64,000 nt of DNA from contig NZ_LPNO01000005.1 in NCBI RefSeq assembly GCF_001952855.1, positions 73,650-137,649 on the forward strand, read 5' to 3'. Shown piece by piece: positions 8,425-16,475 of this stretch. The notes beneath the pieces are model-generated. The model worked only from the letters and a program-made list of their open reading frames with translations. It was not told the origin of the DNA and made no database searches. This DNA is from Pseudomonas sp. ATCC PTA-122608. GTDB taxonomy: Bacteria > Pseudomonadota > Gammaproteobacteria > Pseudomonadales > Pseudomonadaceae. The number at the start of each line of letters is the position of its first letter. Positions within the stretch are counted from its first letter, which is position 1. The position numbers and the translations under genes were made by a program.

Positions 8425-9290
8425 GCCCAATCCTTGCGATGACGAATCAAGCCTTCCTGCGTGACCGACGCCACCAGTTGCCCGGCGCGGTTGTACACGC
8501 TGCCCCGGGAGAACCCACGGGAATTGCCGGCCCACGGGCTGTCCATGGCGTAGAGCAACCAGTCATCGGCACGCAGGTCGGCGTGGAACCACAGCGCGTG
8601 GTCGAGGCTGGCGACTTGCATGTCTTTCTGCCACACGGTTTTGCCATGGGGCAGCAGCGAAGTGGTCAGCAGGCCGAAATCCGAGGCGTAGGCCAGCAGG
8701 TATTTGTGCAGCGCCGGCGAGTCGGCCAAGGCGCCATCCGCGCGAAACCACACGTATTTGACCGGGTCGGACGGCTGCGGGTTGTACGGGTCTTTCTCGG
8801 TCACCGGCCGCACTTCGATCGGCTTGGGGCACAGCAGCTTTTCGCGCATGTGCTCAGGAATCAGGTGCGCGCGCTGTTGGGTCAGTTCCAGCTCCGACGG
8901 CAGGTTTTCCGGACCGACCACCACAGGCATGGTGGTCTGGTGCTCGAAGCCTTCTTCGTCGTACTGGAACGAAGCGCTGCACGTGAAGATCGGGTTGCCC
9001 TTCTGGATCGCCGTCACCCGGCGCGTGCTGAAACTGCCGCCATCGCGCACTCGGTCGACCGAATAAACCACCGGCAGCGCCGCATCGCCCGGGCGCAGGA
9101 AGTAACCGTGCAACGAATGCACATGCCGCGTTTCTTCAACGGTCTGGCTGGCCGCCGACAGCGACTGGCCGAGCACTTGGCCGCCGAACAACTGGCGAAA
9201 GCCCAGGTCCTGGCTGCGGCCACGAAAGAGGTTTTCCTCGATCGGCTCCAGGGTCAGCAGGTCCACCAGATCTTCCAACACTTGGCTCAT
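8421..9290 (-). CDS. tesB: Acyl-CoA thioesterase II
   Basis: 289 aa, normal for TesB. It hydrolyses medium- and long-chain acyl-CoA to free fatty acid and CoA. It is a double hot-dog protein: the first unit has FRGRSQDLGFRQLFGGQVLGQSL and HSLHGYFLRPGD, the second has ASLDHALWFHADLRADDWLLY and GNSRGFSRGSVYNRAGQLVASV. The Asp in LDHALWFH and the Ser/Gln environment of the TesB active site are present. The start is the ATG at 9290; an upstream alternative at 9356 would add a poorly conserved 22-residue leader. It overlaps the HAD gene by 4 bp and lies 41 bp downstream of the acetyltransferase gene. Confidence 0.93.
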   Translation of the reverse strand: MSQVLEDLVDLLTLEPIEENLFRGRSQDLGFRQLFGGQVLGQSLSAASQTVEETRHVHSLHGYFLRPGDAALPVVYSVDRVRDGGSFSTRRVTAIQKGNPIFTCSASFQYDEEGFEHQTTMPVVVGPENLPSELELTQQRAHLIPEHMREKLLCPKPIEVRPVTEKDPYNPQPSDPVKYVWFRADGALADSPALHKYLLAYASDFGLLTTSLLPHGKTVWQKDMQVASLDHALWFHADLRADDWLLYAMDSPWAGNSRGFSRGSVYNRAGQLVASVTQEGLIRHRKDWA

Positions 9291-9331
9291 AGAGCATCTC
9301 CTACAACAATCTATTGGGCATTCCGGGCTGC

Positions 9332-9901
9332 TTATCCGTGCAGCGTGTCCAACCATTGGGCGCGGGTGATGCGATACAACACATGATGCCGCACCGGGTC
9401 ATCCGCTGCGACCTTGGGGTGTTCAAAATCTGCCAGGGGATCGTAATGCATACCGATGGCTTGCATGACTTTTTGTGATGGCAGATTGGCTTCAGTGGTA
9501 AACGAAACGATCTCGTCCAGCTTCAGCCGGTCGAAACCACAGCGCAGGGCGGTCCATGCCGCCTCACTGGCGTAGCCCAGGCCCCAGTGTTCCTTGGCCA
9601 GGCGCCAGCCGATCTCCACCGCCGGGGTGAACGGCGCCTCGAAGCTGACATTCAGCAAGCCGGTGAGGCCGATGAATTCGCCGCTGTCCTTACGCTGCAA
9701 CGCCCACAGGCCGAAACCGTACTCGGCAAAATGGCCGCGAATACGCCCGATCAGCGCAGCGCTTTCCAGGCGGCTCAAGGTGGCCGGGAAATAACGCATC
9801 ACCTGCGGGTCGGCGCACATGCGCGCAAACTCCGGCAGGTCGGCATCACTCCATTGGCGCAGCACCAGGCGTGCGCTTTCCAATTCCAGTATCGGCTCCA
9901 T
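9332..9901 (-). CDS. GNAT family N-acetyltransferase (RimJ/RimL-like)
   Basis: 189 aa. The start is the ATG at 9901 behind a strong AGGGAGGGG ribosome-binding site. The N-terminal string LESARLVLRQWSDADLPEF and the central EIGWRLAKEHWGLGYASEA (acetyl-CoA pyrophosphate loop region) mark Acetyltransf_3, the family of ribosomal-protein Ser/Ala acetyltransferases and small-molecule acetylases. The C-terminal part LPSQKVMQAIGMHYD matches the family. The acceptor is unknown. It is the first gene of the GNAT-tesB-HAD operon, divergent from the deacetylase-like gene whose ATG lies 77 bp away. An acetylase opposite a deacetylase is suggestive but not proof of a shared role. Confidence 0.87.
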   Translation of the reverse strand: MEPILELESARLVLRQWSDADLPEFARMCADPQVMRYFPATLSRLESAALIGRIRGHFAEYGFGLWALQRKDSGEFIGLTGLLNVSFEAPFTPAVEIGWRLAKEHWGLGYASEAAWTALRCGFDRLKLDEIVSFTTEANLPSQKVMQAIGMHYDPLADFEHPKVAADDPVRHHVLYRITRAQWLDTLHG

Positions 9902-9977
9902 TGGTCCCCCTCCCTTGCCATGTGCGTGAGTGTAAGGCGCTGTTAAGATCCGTCGCTGGTTCCCGTCAGAAATCGCC

Positions 9978-10898
9978 ATGCCTTTGCCATTGATCTACCA
10001 CGACGACTACAGCCCCGAGTTCCCGGCGGACCACCGCTTCCCCATGGATAAATTCCGCCTGTTGCGCGACCACCTGGTGGAGAGCGGCCTGACCAAGGAC
10101 AGCCAATTGCTGCGCCCGGGACTCTGCCCTGCCGAGATTCTGGCCCTGGCCCATGAACCTGGGTATATCGAACGCTACATGAGCGGCGAGTTGTCCCGCG
10201 AAGACCAGCGGCGCCTCGGCCTGCCCTGGAGCGAAGCCCTGGCCCGGCGCACCGTGCGCGCGGTGGGCGGCTCGTTGCTGGCCGCCGAGCAGGCCCTGGA
10301 GCACGGCCTGGCCTGCCACCTGGCCGGCGGCACCCACCACGCCCACTACGATTACCCGGCAGGTTTCTGCATTTTCAATGACCTGGCGGTGATCAGCCGT
10401 TACCTGCTGGCCAACGGGCGAGTCAACCGGGTGCTGATCTTCGACTGCGACGTGCACCAGGGCGACGGCACCGCGCGCATCCTGCACGACACCCCGGACG
10501 CGATCACCGTGTCCCTGCACTGCGAAAAAAACTTCCCCGCCCGCAAGGCCGAAAGCGACTGGGACATCCCGCTGCCGATGGGCATGGGCGACGCGGACTA
10601 CCTCAAGGTGGTCGACGATGCCCTCAATTACCTGCTGCCGCTGTATCAGCCCGACCTGGTGCTGTATGACGCCGGCGTAGATGTGCACAAGGACGACGCC
10701 CTCGGCTACCTCAAGCTGACAGACCAAGGCGTCGCCGCCCGTGATGAAAGCGTGATGCGCCACTGCCTGGGCCGCGATATTCCGGTGGTCGGCGTGATCG
10801 GCGGTGGCTACAGCAAAGACCGCCCTGCCCTGGCCCGTCGCCACGGGATCCTGCACCACAGTGCGCAGCGGGTCTGGACGTCATCCGGTTGTCATTGA
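9978..10898 (+). CDS. Histone deacetylase-family protein (AcuC/acetylpolyamine amidohydrolase-like)
   Basis: 306 aa, a complete class II-type HDAC fold. Catalytic residues visible are the His pair H120-H121 (GGTHHAHYD), zinc ligands D158 and H160 in FDCDVHQGDG, and D235 in YDAGVDVHKDD, with the closing GVIGGGYS loop. Such enzymes remove acetyl groups from lysine, polyamines or other amides, and the bacterial substrate is often undefined. It is monocistronic and divergent from a GNAT acetyltransferase. The start ATG at 9978 is adopted because the fold begins immediately (MPLPLIYHDDY). Confidence 0.9.
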   Translation: MPLPLIYHDDYSPEFPADHRFPMDKFRLLRDHLVESGLTKDSQLLRPGLCPAEILALAHEPGYIERYMSGELSREDQRRLGLPWSEALARRTVRAVGGSLLAAEQALEHGLACHLAGGTHHAHYDYPAGFCIFNDLAVISRYLLANGRVNRVLIFDCDVHQGDGTARILHDTPDAITVSLHCEKNFPARKAESDWDIPLPMGMGDADYLKVVDDALNYLLPLYQPDLVLYDAGVDVHKDDALGYLKLTDQGVAARDESVMRHCLGRDIPVVGVIGGGYSKDRPALARRHGILHHSAQRVWTSSGCH

Positions 10899-11030
10899 GT
10901 TATGCACCTTACCCACAATCGCTGTGGAACTGCCTGTGGATAACCTGAGTGAAAGCCTCTGCAAGCCATAAGCTGCATGGGCTGCAGAAAGCTGTTCATT
11001 TTTTGATCAGGCAGTTTCGCCGTCCTCGGG

Positions 11031-11036
11031 TAGAAT
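11031..11036 (+). promoter_or_regulatory. Candidate -10 box upstream of the flavoprotein gene
   Basis: TAGAAT lies 34 bp upstream of the ATG at 11071 in an otherwise empty 170-bp gap. No good -35 hexamer is spaced correctly, so this is a weak assignment. Confidence 0.3.
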
Positions 11037-11070
11037 GCTCGGCCTACTTTGCCGAACCGCAGTTATCCCC

Positions 11071-12303
11071 ATGCCCCAGCCTCAAACCTCACCTCAACAC
11101 GTCATCATCATCGGCGGCGGCCCTGCCGGGCTGATGGCCGCGGAAGTGTTGAGCCAGGCCGGAGTCCGGGTCGACTTGTACGACGGTATGCCGTCGGTTG
11201 GCCGCAAGTTCCTGCTGGCGGGCGTGGGCGGCATGAACATCACCCACTCCGAAGCCTACCCGGCGTTTTTGTCGCGGTATGCCGAGCGGGCGCCGTTCAT
11301 GGCGCCGTTGCTGCGTCAGTTCGGTGCCGAAGCGTTGTGCGAATGGATACATGGGCTGGGGATTGAAACCTTTGTCGGCAGTTCCGGCCGGGTGTTTCCT
11401 ACCGACATGAAAGCCGCCCCGCTGCTGCGCGCCTGGCTCAAGCGCCTGCGGGACCAAGGGGTAGTTATCCACACCCGTCATCGCTGGCTGGGCTGGAATT
11501 CAGACGGCAGCCTGCTTATCCACAGCCCCGAAGGCGACAAATGTGTGCGCGGGGATGCGGTGCTGCTGGCGTTGGGCGGCGGCAGCTGGTCGCGGCTGGG
11601 TTCGGACGGGGCGTGGCTGAAGTTGCTGGAAGACCAAGGCGTGCCTTACGCAGCGTTGCAACCGAGTAACTGTGGCTTCGAGGTGTCAGCCTGGAGCGAA
11701 TTGATGGTCAGCAAATTCGCCGGGGCACCGTTGAAAAACGTCGCCATCGGGTTAGCGGACGATAAACCTCGGCTAGGTGAATGCGTGATCACCGCCACAG
11801 GCATCGAAGGCAGCCTGATCTATGCGTTGTCGGCGCCGATTCGTGAGGCGATCAATCGGGATGGATCGGCCACGGTGCATATCGACCTGTTGCCGGGCAG
11901 GCCACTGGACAAGGTGATTGCAGCGCTGAGCAAGCCACGCGGCTCACGCTCGATGAGCAAGCATTTGCACAGTCAGTTGGGATTGGATGGGGTGAAGGCG
12001 GCGCTGCTGCGGGAATTGACCCCGGCCGAGCATTTCAATGATCCGGCGCAGTTGGCGGTGGATATCAAGGCGCTGCCGCTGACGCTGGTGAAAACCCGGC
12101 CGATGGACGAAGCCATCAGTACTGCGGGCGGTGTGCCGTTTGAGGCGCTGGATGAACGCTTGATGATCAAGCAATTGCCGGGCGTGTTTTGCGCAGGCGA
12201 GATGCTGGATTGGGAAGCACCGACAGGCGGGTATTTGCTGACGGGGTGTTTTGCCAGCGGGCGAGTGGCTGGGCGCGGCATGCTGGAGTGGCTGAAGGAC
12301 TGA
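11071..12303 (+). CDS. FAD-dependent flavoprotein, PP_4765/HI0933 (BaiN-like) family
   Basis: 410 aa. The N-terminal Rossmann dinucleotide motif is VIIIGGGPAGLMAAEVLSQAG (about 10-30), followed by GRKFLLAGVGGMNITHSE, the signature of HI0933-like flavoproteins. The C-terminal FAD-contact string GEMLDWEAPTGGYLLTGCFA is intact. The start is ATG 11071; an in-frame start at 11035 would overlap the candidate -10 box. Relatives include NAD(P)/FAD oxidoreductases of unknown substrate and the bile-acid enzyme BaiN. No partner gene is visible; it is followed by a REP cluster. The role is unknown beyond flavin-dependent redox chemistry. Confidence 0.88.
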   Translation: MPQPQTSPQHVIIIGGGPAGLMAAEVLSQAGVRVDLYDGMPSVGRKFLLAGVGGMNITHSEAYPAFLSRYAERAPFMAPLLRQFGAEALCEWIHGLGIETFVGSSGRVFPTDMKAAPLLRAWLKRLRDQGVVIHTRHRWLGWNSDGSLLIHSPEGDKCVRGDAVLLALGGGSWSRLGSDGAWLKLLEDQGVPYAALQPSNCGFEVSAWSELMVSKFAGAPLKNVAIGLADDKPRLGECVITATGIEGSLIYALSAPIREAINRDGSATVHIDLLPGRPLDKVIAALSKPRGSRSMSKHLHSQLGLDGVKAALLRELTPAEHFNDPAQLAVDIKALPLTLVKTRPMDEAISTAGGVPFEALDERLMIKQLPGVFCAGEMLDWEAPTGGYLLTGCFASGRVAGRGMLEWLKD

Positions 12304-12304
12304 T

Positions 12305-12410
12305 CGTTCCCACGCTCCGCGTGGGAACGCCGCCCTGGACGCTCCGCGTCCGCTTCTGAAGCTGACGCAGAGCGTCACAGGATGCATTCCCACGCAGAGC
12401 GTGGGAACGA
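12305..12410. repeat. REP-like repeats of the GTTCCCACGC type
   Basis: Two hairpins CGTTCCCACGC...GCGTGGGAACG (12305-12329 and 12386-12410) flank two shorter hairpins built on GACGCTCCGCGTC and GACGCAGAGCGTC. This is a different repeat family from the TGTGGGAGC REPs elsewhere in the window. Confidence 0.75.
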
Positions 12411-12420
12411 TCGTTATTAC

Positions 12421-12553
12421 CTGTGGCGAGGGAGCTTGCTCCCGCTGGGCTGCGTAGCGGCCCCAAAAAAAGCGGGAGCGCTGCGCACTCCAGCGGGAGC
12501 AAGCTCCCTCGCCACAGCAAGCTCCCTCACCACAGCACGCTCCCTCGCTACAG
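12421..12553. repeat. GTGGCGAG-type REP pair ending in three tandem 18-bp arms
   Basis: An inverted REP (GTGGCGAGGGAGCTTGCTCC and its mirror AGCAAGCTCCCTCGCCAC) is followed by tandem 18-bp copies at 12500-12517, 12518-12535 and 12536-12553. The copies share the form CAAGCTCCCTCGCCACAG and differ at one to three positions. The array ends 5 bp from the rhlE stop codon. Confidence 0.75.
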
Positions 12554-12558
12554 TGACC

Positions 12559-13890
12559 TTACTTCTTCTTGCGCGGGCCAGTATTAAACGCAGGCACCTT
12601 GCGCACTGGCTTGATCGACGGCTCAGCCACCGATACTTCGCCACTCTCCACCCACTTGCCCAGGTTGCGCTTGCCGCCACCGGACGCCTTGGGTTTCTTC
12701 GGCTTTTTCGGCTTCTTCACCACCTGGCCAGTGGCATCGGTGTCCGGCACGCGATGCTCCGGTTCGAAGTCCTGCTCCATCTTCCGGGTCAATGTCTGAC
12801 GGGTCAGCGTCTCAATGGCCGACAGCATGTTCACTTCATCCGCACACACCAGGGAAATCGCCTCACCGGTGTTGCCCGCACGACCGGTACGGCCGATGCG
12901 GTGGATGTAATCCTCAGCTACGATCGGCAGGTCAAAGTTGACCACCAGCGGCAAGTCTTCGATGTCCAGGCCACGGGCCGCTACGTCAGTAGCCACCAGG
13001 ATCTGCACGTCACTGCTCTTGAAGCGATCCAGCGCGCGCTGGCGAGTGGCTTGTGGTTTGTCGCCGTGAATCCCGTCAGCATTGATGCCCAGGCCCTGGA
13101 GTTTTTCCACCAGCGCATCCACGCCGTTACGGGTCTTGGCGAACACCAGCACTTGCTTCCAGCGGCCCTTGCGCATCAGGTGCACAAACAGTTCCGCCTT
13201 GCGCTTCTTGTCCACCGGCACCACCCATTGCTTGACGGTGTTGGCAGCGACGTTGCGCGGGCTGACTTCGACGGTCAGCGGGTCAATCAGCATCTGCCCG
13301 GCCAACTGGCGGATCTCGTCGGAGAAGGTTGCGGAGAACAGCAACGTCTGGCGCTTTTTCGGCAACATGCGGTAGATGTTCGCCAGTTCTTCGGAGAAGC
13401 CCAGGTCGAGCATGCGGTCGGCTTCGTCCAGCACCAGGGTTTGCAGCTGGTTGAGTTTCAGCGCGTTCTGGCGGAACAGGTCGATCAGGCGGCCAGGGGT
13501 GGCCACCAGTACATCAACACCCTTGCGCAGCTTCATCATCTGCGGGTTGATGCTCACGCCGCCGTATACGGCGTAAGTGGTCAGCGGCAAGTTTTGGGCG
13601 TACTCGGCGACGCTGGCGTGAACCTGCTCGGCCAGCTCGCGGGTCGGGCACAGGATCAGCGCGCGCACCGAGTTGGCGCTGACTTTCGGCCCTTCCATGG
13701 TCAGCAACTGCAGCAGCGGCACGGCGAAACCGGCAGTCTTGCCGGTGCCGGTCTGGGCCGCAGCCATCAGGTCGCGACCGGCCAGCACCGCCGGAATGGC
13801 TTGCGCCTGCACCGGCGTCGGGGTCTGGTAGCCAAGCGTCTCAAGGGCGCGCAGCAAGGGTTCGATCAGGCCAAGTGTGGCGAAAGTCAT
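12559..13890 (-). CDS. rhlE: DEAD-box ATP-dependent RNA helicase RhlE
   Basis: 443 aa. The full helicase core is present: Q motif in TPVQAQAIP, motif I AQTGTGKT (45-52), TPGR, DEAD (155-158), motif III SAT (186-188), and the C-terminal RecA half with ARGLDIEDLPLVVNFD and HRIGRTGRAG. A basic tail with repeated KKPKKPKK-type residues follows, as in RhlE proteins of pseudomonads, and probably adds RNA affinity. It unwinds short RNA duplexes in ribosome assembly and RNA turnover. The tail is short, consistent with an RhlE1-like paralogue, but assignment to a specific paralogue would need a tree. The downstream gap is a REP cluster. Confidence 0.92.
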   Translation of the reverse strand: MTFATLGLIEPLLRALETLGYQTPTPVQAQAIPAVLAGRDLMAAAQTGTGKTAGFAVPLLQLLTMEGPKVSANSVRALILCPTRELAEQVHASVAEYAQNLPLTTYAVYGGVSINPQMMKLRKGVDVLVATPGRLIDLFRQNALKLNQLQTLVLDEADRMLDLGFSEELANIYRMLPKKRQTLLFSATFSDEIRQLAGQMLIDPLTVEVSPRNVAANTVKQWVVPVDKKRKAELFVHLMRKGRWKQVLVFAKTRNGVDALVEKLQGLGINADGIHGDKPQATRQRALDRFKSSDVQILVATDVAARGLDIEDLPLVVNFDLPIVAEDYIHRIGRTGRAGNTGEAISLVCADEVNMLSAIETLTRQTLTRKMEQDFEPEHRVPDTDATGQVVKKPKKPKKPKASGGGKRNLGKWVESGEVSVAEPSIKPVRKVPAFNTGPRKKK

Positions 13891-13938
13891 GGTAATACCG
13901 TAGGAAAAAGTCAGCGCAAGGTCGCAATGCGCGGCAGT

Positions 13939-14835
13939 TTACCTTATTTCCGGTTTCGGCTTTCGCCACTGTGGCAGGCTGATCAGCAGCACAGCGCTGA
14001 TGATCACCAACATCGCCAGGGCTTCTTCCGTGCCGATGGTCTCGCCGACAAACACAATCCCGAGCAACACCGCCACCGCCGGGTTGACGTAGGCATAGCT
14101 GGTGGCTGCCGCCGGGCGCACGTGCTTGAGCAGGTACATATAGGCATTGAAGGCGATGATCGAGCCGAACACAGTCAAGTACGCCAAGGCCAGCCAGCCT
14201 TCCAGCGGCGGCATGGCTTGCAGGTGTTCGCCGCTGACGGCACTGAGCACCAGGAGCACGGCGCCAGCAATCAGCATCTCCGCCGCACTGGCCATCGCAC
14301 CTTGAGGCAGCGGCAAATGCTTGCTCCACACCGACCCAAAGGCCCAGGCCGCCGCCGCAAAAATCAGCAAGGCCGCACCGGTGGGGCTCGATTGCAGGTT
14401 GGAGCCCATATTCAGCATGGCGATGCCGATAATCCCCAGCAGTACCCCGGCCCATTCCAGGCGGGTATTACGCGCGCCCCAGAAATAACCACAGAGCAAG
14501 GTGAACAACGGCACGGTCGCCACCGCTAACGCGGCAACCCCGGACGCCACGCCCGTATGCTCGGCCACACTGACCGCGCCGTTGCCGAAGGTCAGCAGCA
14601 AAATGCCGATCTTCGCGGCAGCCTTCCACTGCACCCACGTCGGCGCCGGCGCCCCACGCCAGCGCAGGAAGGCATACATCAGCGCACCCGCTGTCATAAA
14701 GCGAATACCCGCCAGCAGCAATGGCGGCCAGTACTCCACACCAATGCGGATCACCAGGTAGGTAGACCCCCAGATCACATACAACGCAAAAAAGGCAGCG
14801 ATCAACGGTAAGGGAAAGCGACGTGGGCCAGGCAT
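13939..14835 (-). CDS. EamA/DMT-family transporter (YedA-like)
   Basis: 298 aa with ten membrane segments in two EamA repeats. The N-terminal VIWGSTYLVIRIGVEYWPP is the classic YedA/RhaT-type opening. Exporters of this type include amino-acid and metabolite effluxers. It is divergent from an Lrp/AsnC regulator whose ATG is 160 bp away. That arrangement is common for amino-acid exporters controlled by their neighbouring Lrp protein, which is my inference here. The substrate is unknown. Confidence 0.87.
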   Translation of the reverse strand: MPGPRRFPLPLIAAFFALYVIWGSTYLVIRIGVEYWPPLLLAGIRFMTAGALMYAFLRWRGAPAPTWVQWKAAAKIGILLLTFGNGAVSVAEHTGVASGVAALAVATVPLFTLLCGYFWGARNTRLEWAGVLLGIIGIAMLNMGSNLQSSPTGAALLIFAAAAWAFGSVWSKHLPLPQGAMASAAEMLIAGAVLLVLSAVSGEHLQAMPPLEGWLALAYLTVFGSIIAFNAYMYLLKHVRPAAATSYAYVNPAVAVLLGIVFVGETIGTEEALAMLVIISAVLLISLPQWRKPKPEIR

Positions 14836-14995
14836 TGGGTAGCTCTGCGGCAGGACAAAGGAGCGTTATTTTAGAAATCCCCGGCCGCAAACATAAGTTA
14901 CAAAACCTGTTTAAAGCGCCCGTACACTTTTCAAAACATGGTTATCAAGGCTATAAACCGTGCTTTCGAAAGCCACCCGTTCCCGGAGCCTTATC

Positions 14996-15457
14996 ATGGA
15001 CAAATACGACCGCATGCTTCTCAGCGCCCTGCTGGAAGACGGCCGCGCGTCCTACGCGCAACTGGCGCGCACCGTGAACCTGTCCGCGCCCGCCGTGGCT
15101 GAGCGAGTGGCGAAACTGGAAGCCAGTGGTGTGATTACCGGGTATCAGGCCAAGGTTGACCTGTCGAAGGTGGGGTTGCCGATTCAGTGTGTGATTGAGC
15201 TGCGGCTGACCAACCATGGGAGCCAGAAGGTTTACGACGCACTGGCGGAAATCCCCGAATTGACTGAGTGCCATCGGGTGACCGGCGATCCGTGCGTAAT
15301 CATGCAGGCAGCGGTGGGGTCGATGCCGGAGTTGGAGAGTTTGATCAATCGGGTGGCGAAGTTTGGGTTCAGCAAGACCTCGATCATCTTGTCGAGCGCG
15401 ATAGAACGACGGGTGCCGTTGGGGCAGTTGGAGGGGAATGGGAAGAATGGTGGCTGA
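14996..15457 (+). CDS. Lrp/AsnC family transcriptional regulator
   Basis: 153 aa. The winged helix-turn-helix covers residues 1 to about 60 (DKYDRMLLSALLEDGRASYAQ, NLSAPAVAERVAKLEASGVI). The RAM ligand-binding domain follows, with the typical CHRVTGDPCVIMQAAV at about 94-109. The ATG at 14996 is preceded by CCCGGAGCC and gives the standard start; the ATG at 14960 would add 12 non-family residues. Divergent from an EamA exporter, it probably senses an amino acid and controls that exporter (inference). Confidence 0.9.
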   Translation: MDKYDRMLLSALLEDGRASYAQLARTVNLSAPAVAERVAKLEASGVITGYQAKVDLSKVGLPIQCVIELRLTNHGSQKVYDALAEIPELTECHRVTGDPCVIMQAAVGSMPELESLINRVAKFGFSKTSIILSSAIERRVPLGQLEGNGKNGG

Positions 15458-15462
15458 TCTAT

Positions 15463-15553
15463 CGCCATCGCGGGCAAGCCCGGCTCCCACCTTTGATCGC
15501 ATCCAGCCAGGCAACGCGCTCAACTGTGGGAGCCGGGCTTGCCCGCGATGGCG
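15463..15553. repeat. REP inverted pair that extends into a coding end
   Basis: Inverted arms CGCCATCGCGGGCAAGCC and its mirror GGCTTGCCCGCGATGGCG are joined by a spacer of about 50 bp. The right arm overlaps the last codons of the DUF1493-like gene, which stops at 15520. Confidence 0.85.
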
Positions 15554-15816
15554 TCAGTAGCTTCACCGCTGCGCACAATCAATTCGACGATTTGCTCGAT
15601 GGTGGTAATGCCATTCCAGTCTTCCTGGGTCGCGCGCAAATCGAACTGCCACTTGATCTGCATGACGAAGCAAGTCAGGTCGTCATCAATGATCTCAAAG
15701 TCATGAATAAAGTCTGTTTGCTCTGTCACTTGGCTTCGATCGATGAAGCCAATGACCTCGAGAAAAAGCTGAATCACTTTTTCGCAGATTTCCTCACGAC
15801 TCAGATTACTTTCCAT
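15520..15816 (-). CDS. Acyl-carrier-like DUF1493 family protein
   Basis: 98 aa. The start is ATG 15816, preceded by GAGGCAAGAA, overlapping the upstream gene by 11 bp. The protein is small, acidic and helical. The segment TDFIHDFEIIDDDLTCFVMQ and the helix ITTIEQIVELIV resemble an acyl carrier protein fold, but the Ser of the DSL phosphopantetheine site is replaced (IDDDL), as is usual in DUF1493. The last residues, DAIAGKPGSHS, are translated from a REP arm, so the ancestral C-terminus has probably been replaced. It forms a two-gene unit with the protein upstream. Function is unknown; similarity to DUF1493 is from memory and should be tested by profile search. Confidence 0.7.
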   Translation of the reverse strand: MESNLSREEICEKVIQLFLEVIGFIDRSQVTEQTDFIHDFEIIDDDLTCFVMQIKWQFDLRATQEDWNGITTIEQIVELIVRSGEATDAIAGKPGSHS

Positions 15817-16372
15817 TTCTTGCCTCATAGGCGCACTTGCCAATACTGACCAGATCGAAGACTGCCAACCCTACCGCCACAAAAGGAATACCTCGGCCAA
15901 TAATGCCAAACACACGCACGGTGCCAAAAGTGGCTTTTGCCATCTTGGCCAATGTTGGCTGCCGGATCAGCGTTCGCGGGAAGAATCGCCAGCCAATGTA
16001 GCTAGTAATATTGGTCGTTTTGCTTGAGCCAACCTGAACCCAGGCTCCCACCGATATCTTGCTTATCGGTATTCCGGCAGCCGTAGTAATAGCAGTCGCC
16101 GCCGTCAAACCATAGTGCTCCTGCGTGCACTTCCACAGGTCTTCGATGGTTGTGCTGGGAACACTGGGGTCCGTGTGGATGGCCCTTAGAATCTGATAAT
16201 TCGGGGAGCTGACATTACCCAATGGACTAGGTAATAACATGACAGCTGGGCAACTAGTCATCACGCTACTGACATCGAACGCAATGCGTGAGGTGAAGCC
16301 CAGATCAATGCCATATCGCCTTAGTTCGCGCTTGCTCTGCATGATTGCAGTGTGAAGATCACTTTCTTGCAT
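15806..16372 (-). CDS. Hypothetical protein with hydrophobic C-terminus, partner of the DUF1493 gene
   Basis: 188 aa. ATG 16372 has GGAGG about 8 bp upstream. Residues about 1-60 look soluble (SKRELRRYGIDLGF). The middle is rich in Thr/Ala (TAATAITTAAGIPISKISVG), followed by SYIGWRFFPRTLIRQPTLAK. Residues about 150-180 form a hydrophobic, glycine-containing helix (VFGIIGRGIPFVAVGLAVFD) ending in a Cys and a basic tail. No known domain is recognised. Codon use is visibly less GC-biased than in the flanking genes, suggesting horizontal acquisition. A membrane-interacting protein with a small acidic partner resembles effector-like/cognate pairs in architecture only; that is speculation. Confidence 0.72.
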   Translation of the reverse strand: MQESDLHTAIMQSKRELRRYGIDLGFTSRIAFDVSSVMTSCPAVMLLPSPLGNVSSPNYQILRAIHTDPSVPSTTIEDLWKCTQEHYGLTAATAITTAAGIPISKISVGAWVQVGSSKTTNITSYIGWRFFPRTLIRQPTLAKMAKATFGTVRVFGIIGRGIPFVAVGLAVFDLVSIGKCAYEARNGK

Positions 16373-16446
16373 GCGGTATACCTCCCTGCATGTGATTGGC
16401 AGGGAGGATGTTAGGGAGGTAGATCACACAAAATCTGGGGCGCGTG

Positions 16447-16475
16447 GAAAAACAGATGCTTCCGATAGCATCTGT
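16447..16475 (-). terminator. Intrinsic terminator reading on the minus strand, in the leader of the accessory pair
   Basis: A perfect 9-bp stem, ACAGATGCT (16452-16460) with AGCATCTGT (16467-16475), has a 6-nt loop. Read on the minus strand, the stem is followed by TTTTT. It lies about 75 bp upstream of the ATG of the 15806-16372 gene and points in the same direction, so it could act as an attenuator or block read-through from the right. Confidence 0.6.

Noticed and set aside
12421..12553. CRISPR-like array
   Set aside because: The three 18-bp units are directly adjacent with no spacers and match REP arms; there are no cas genes.
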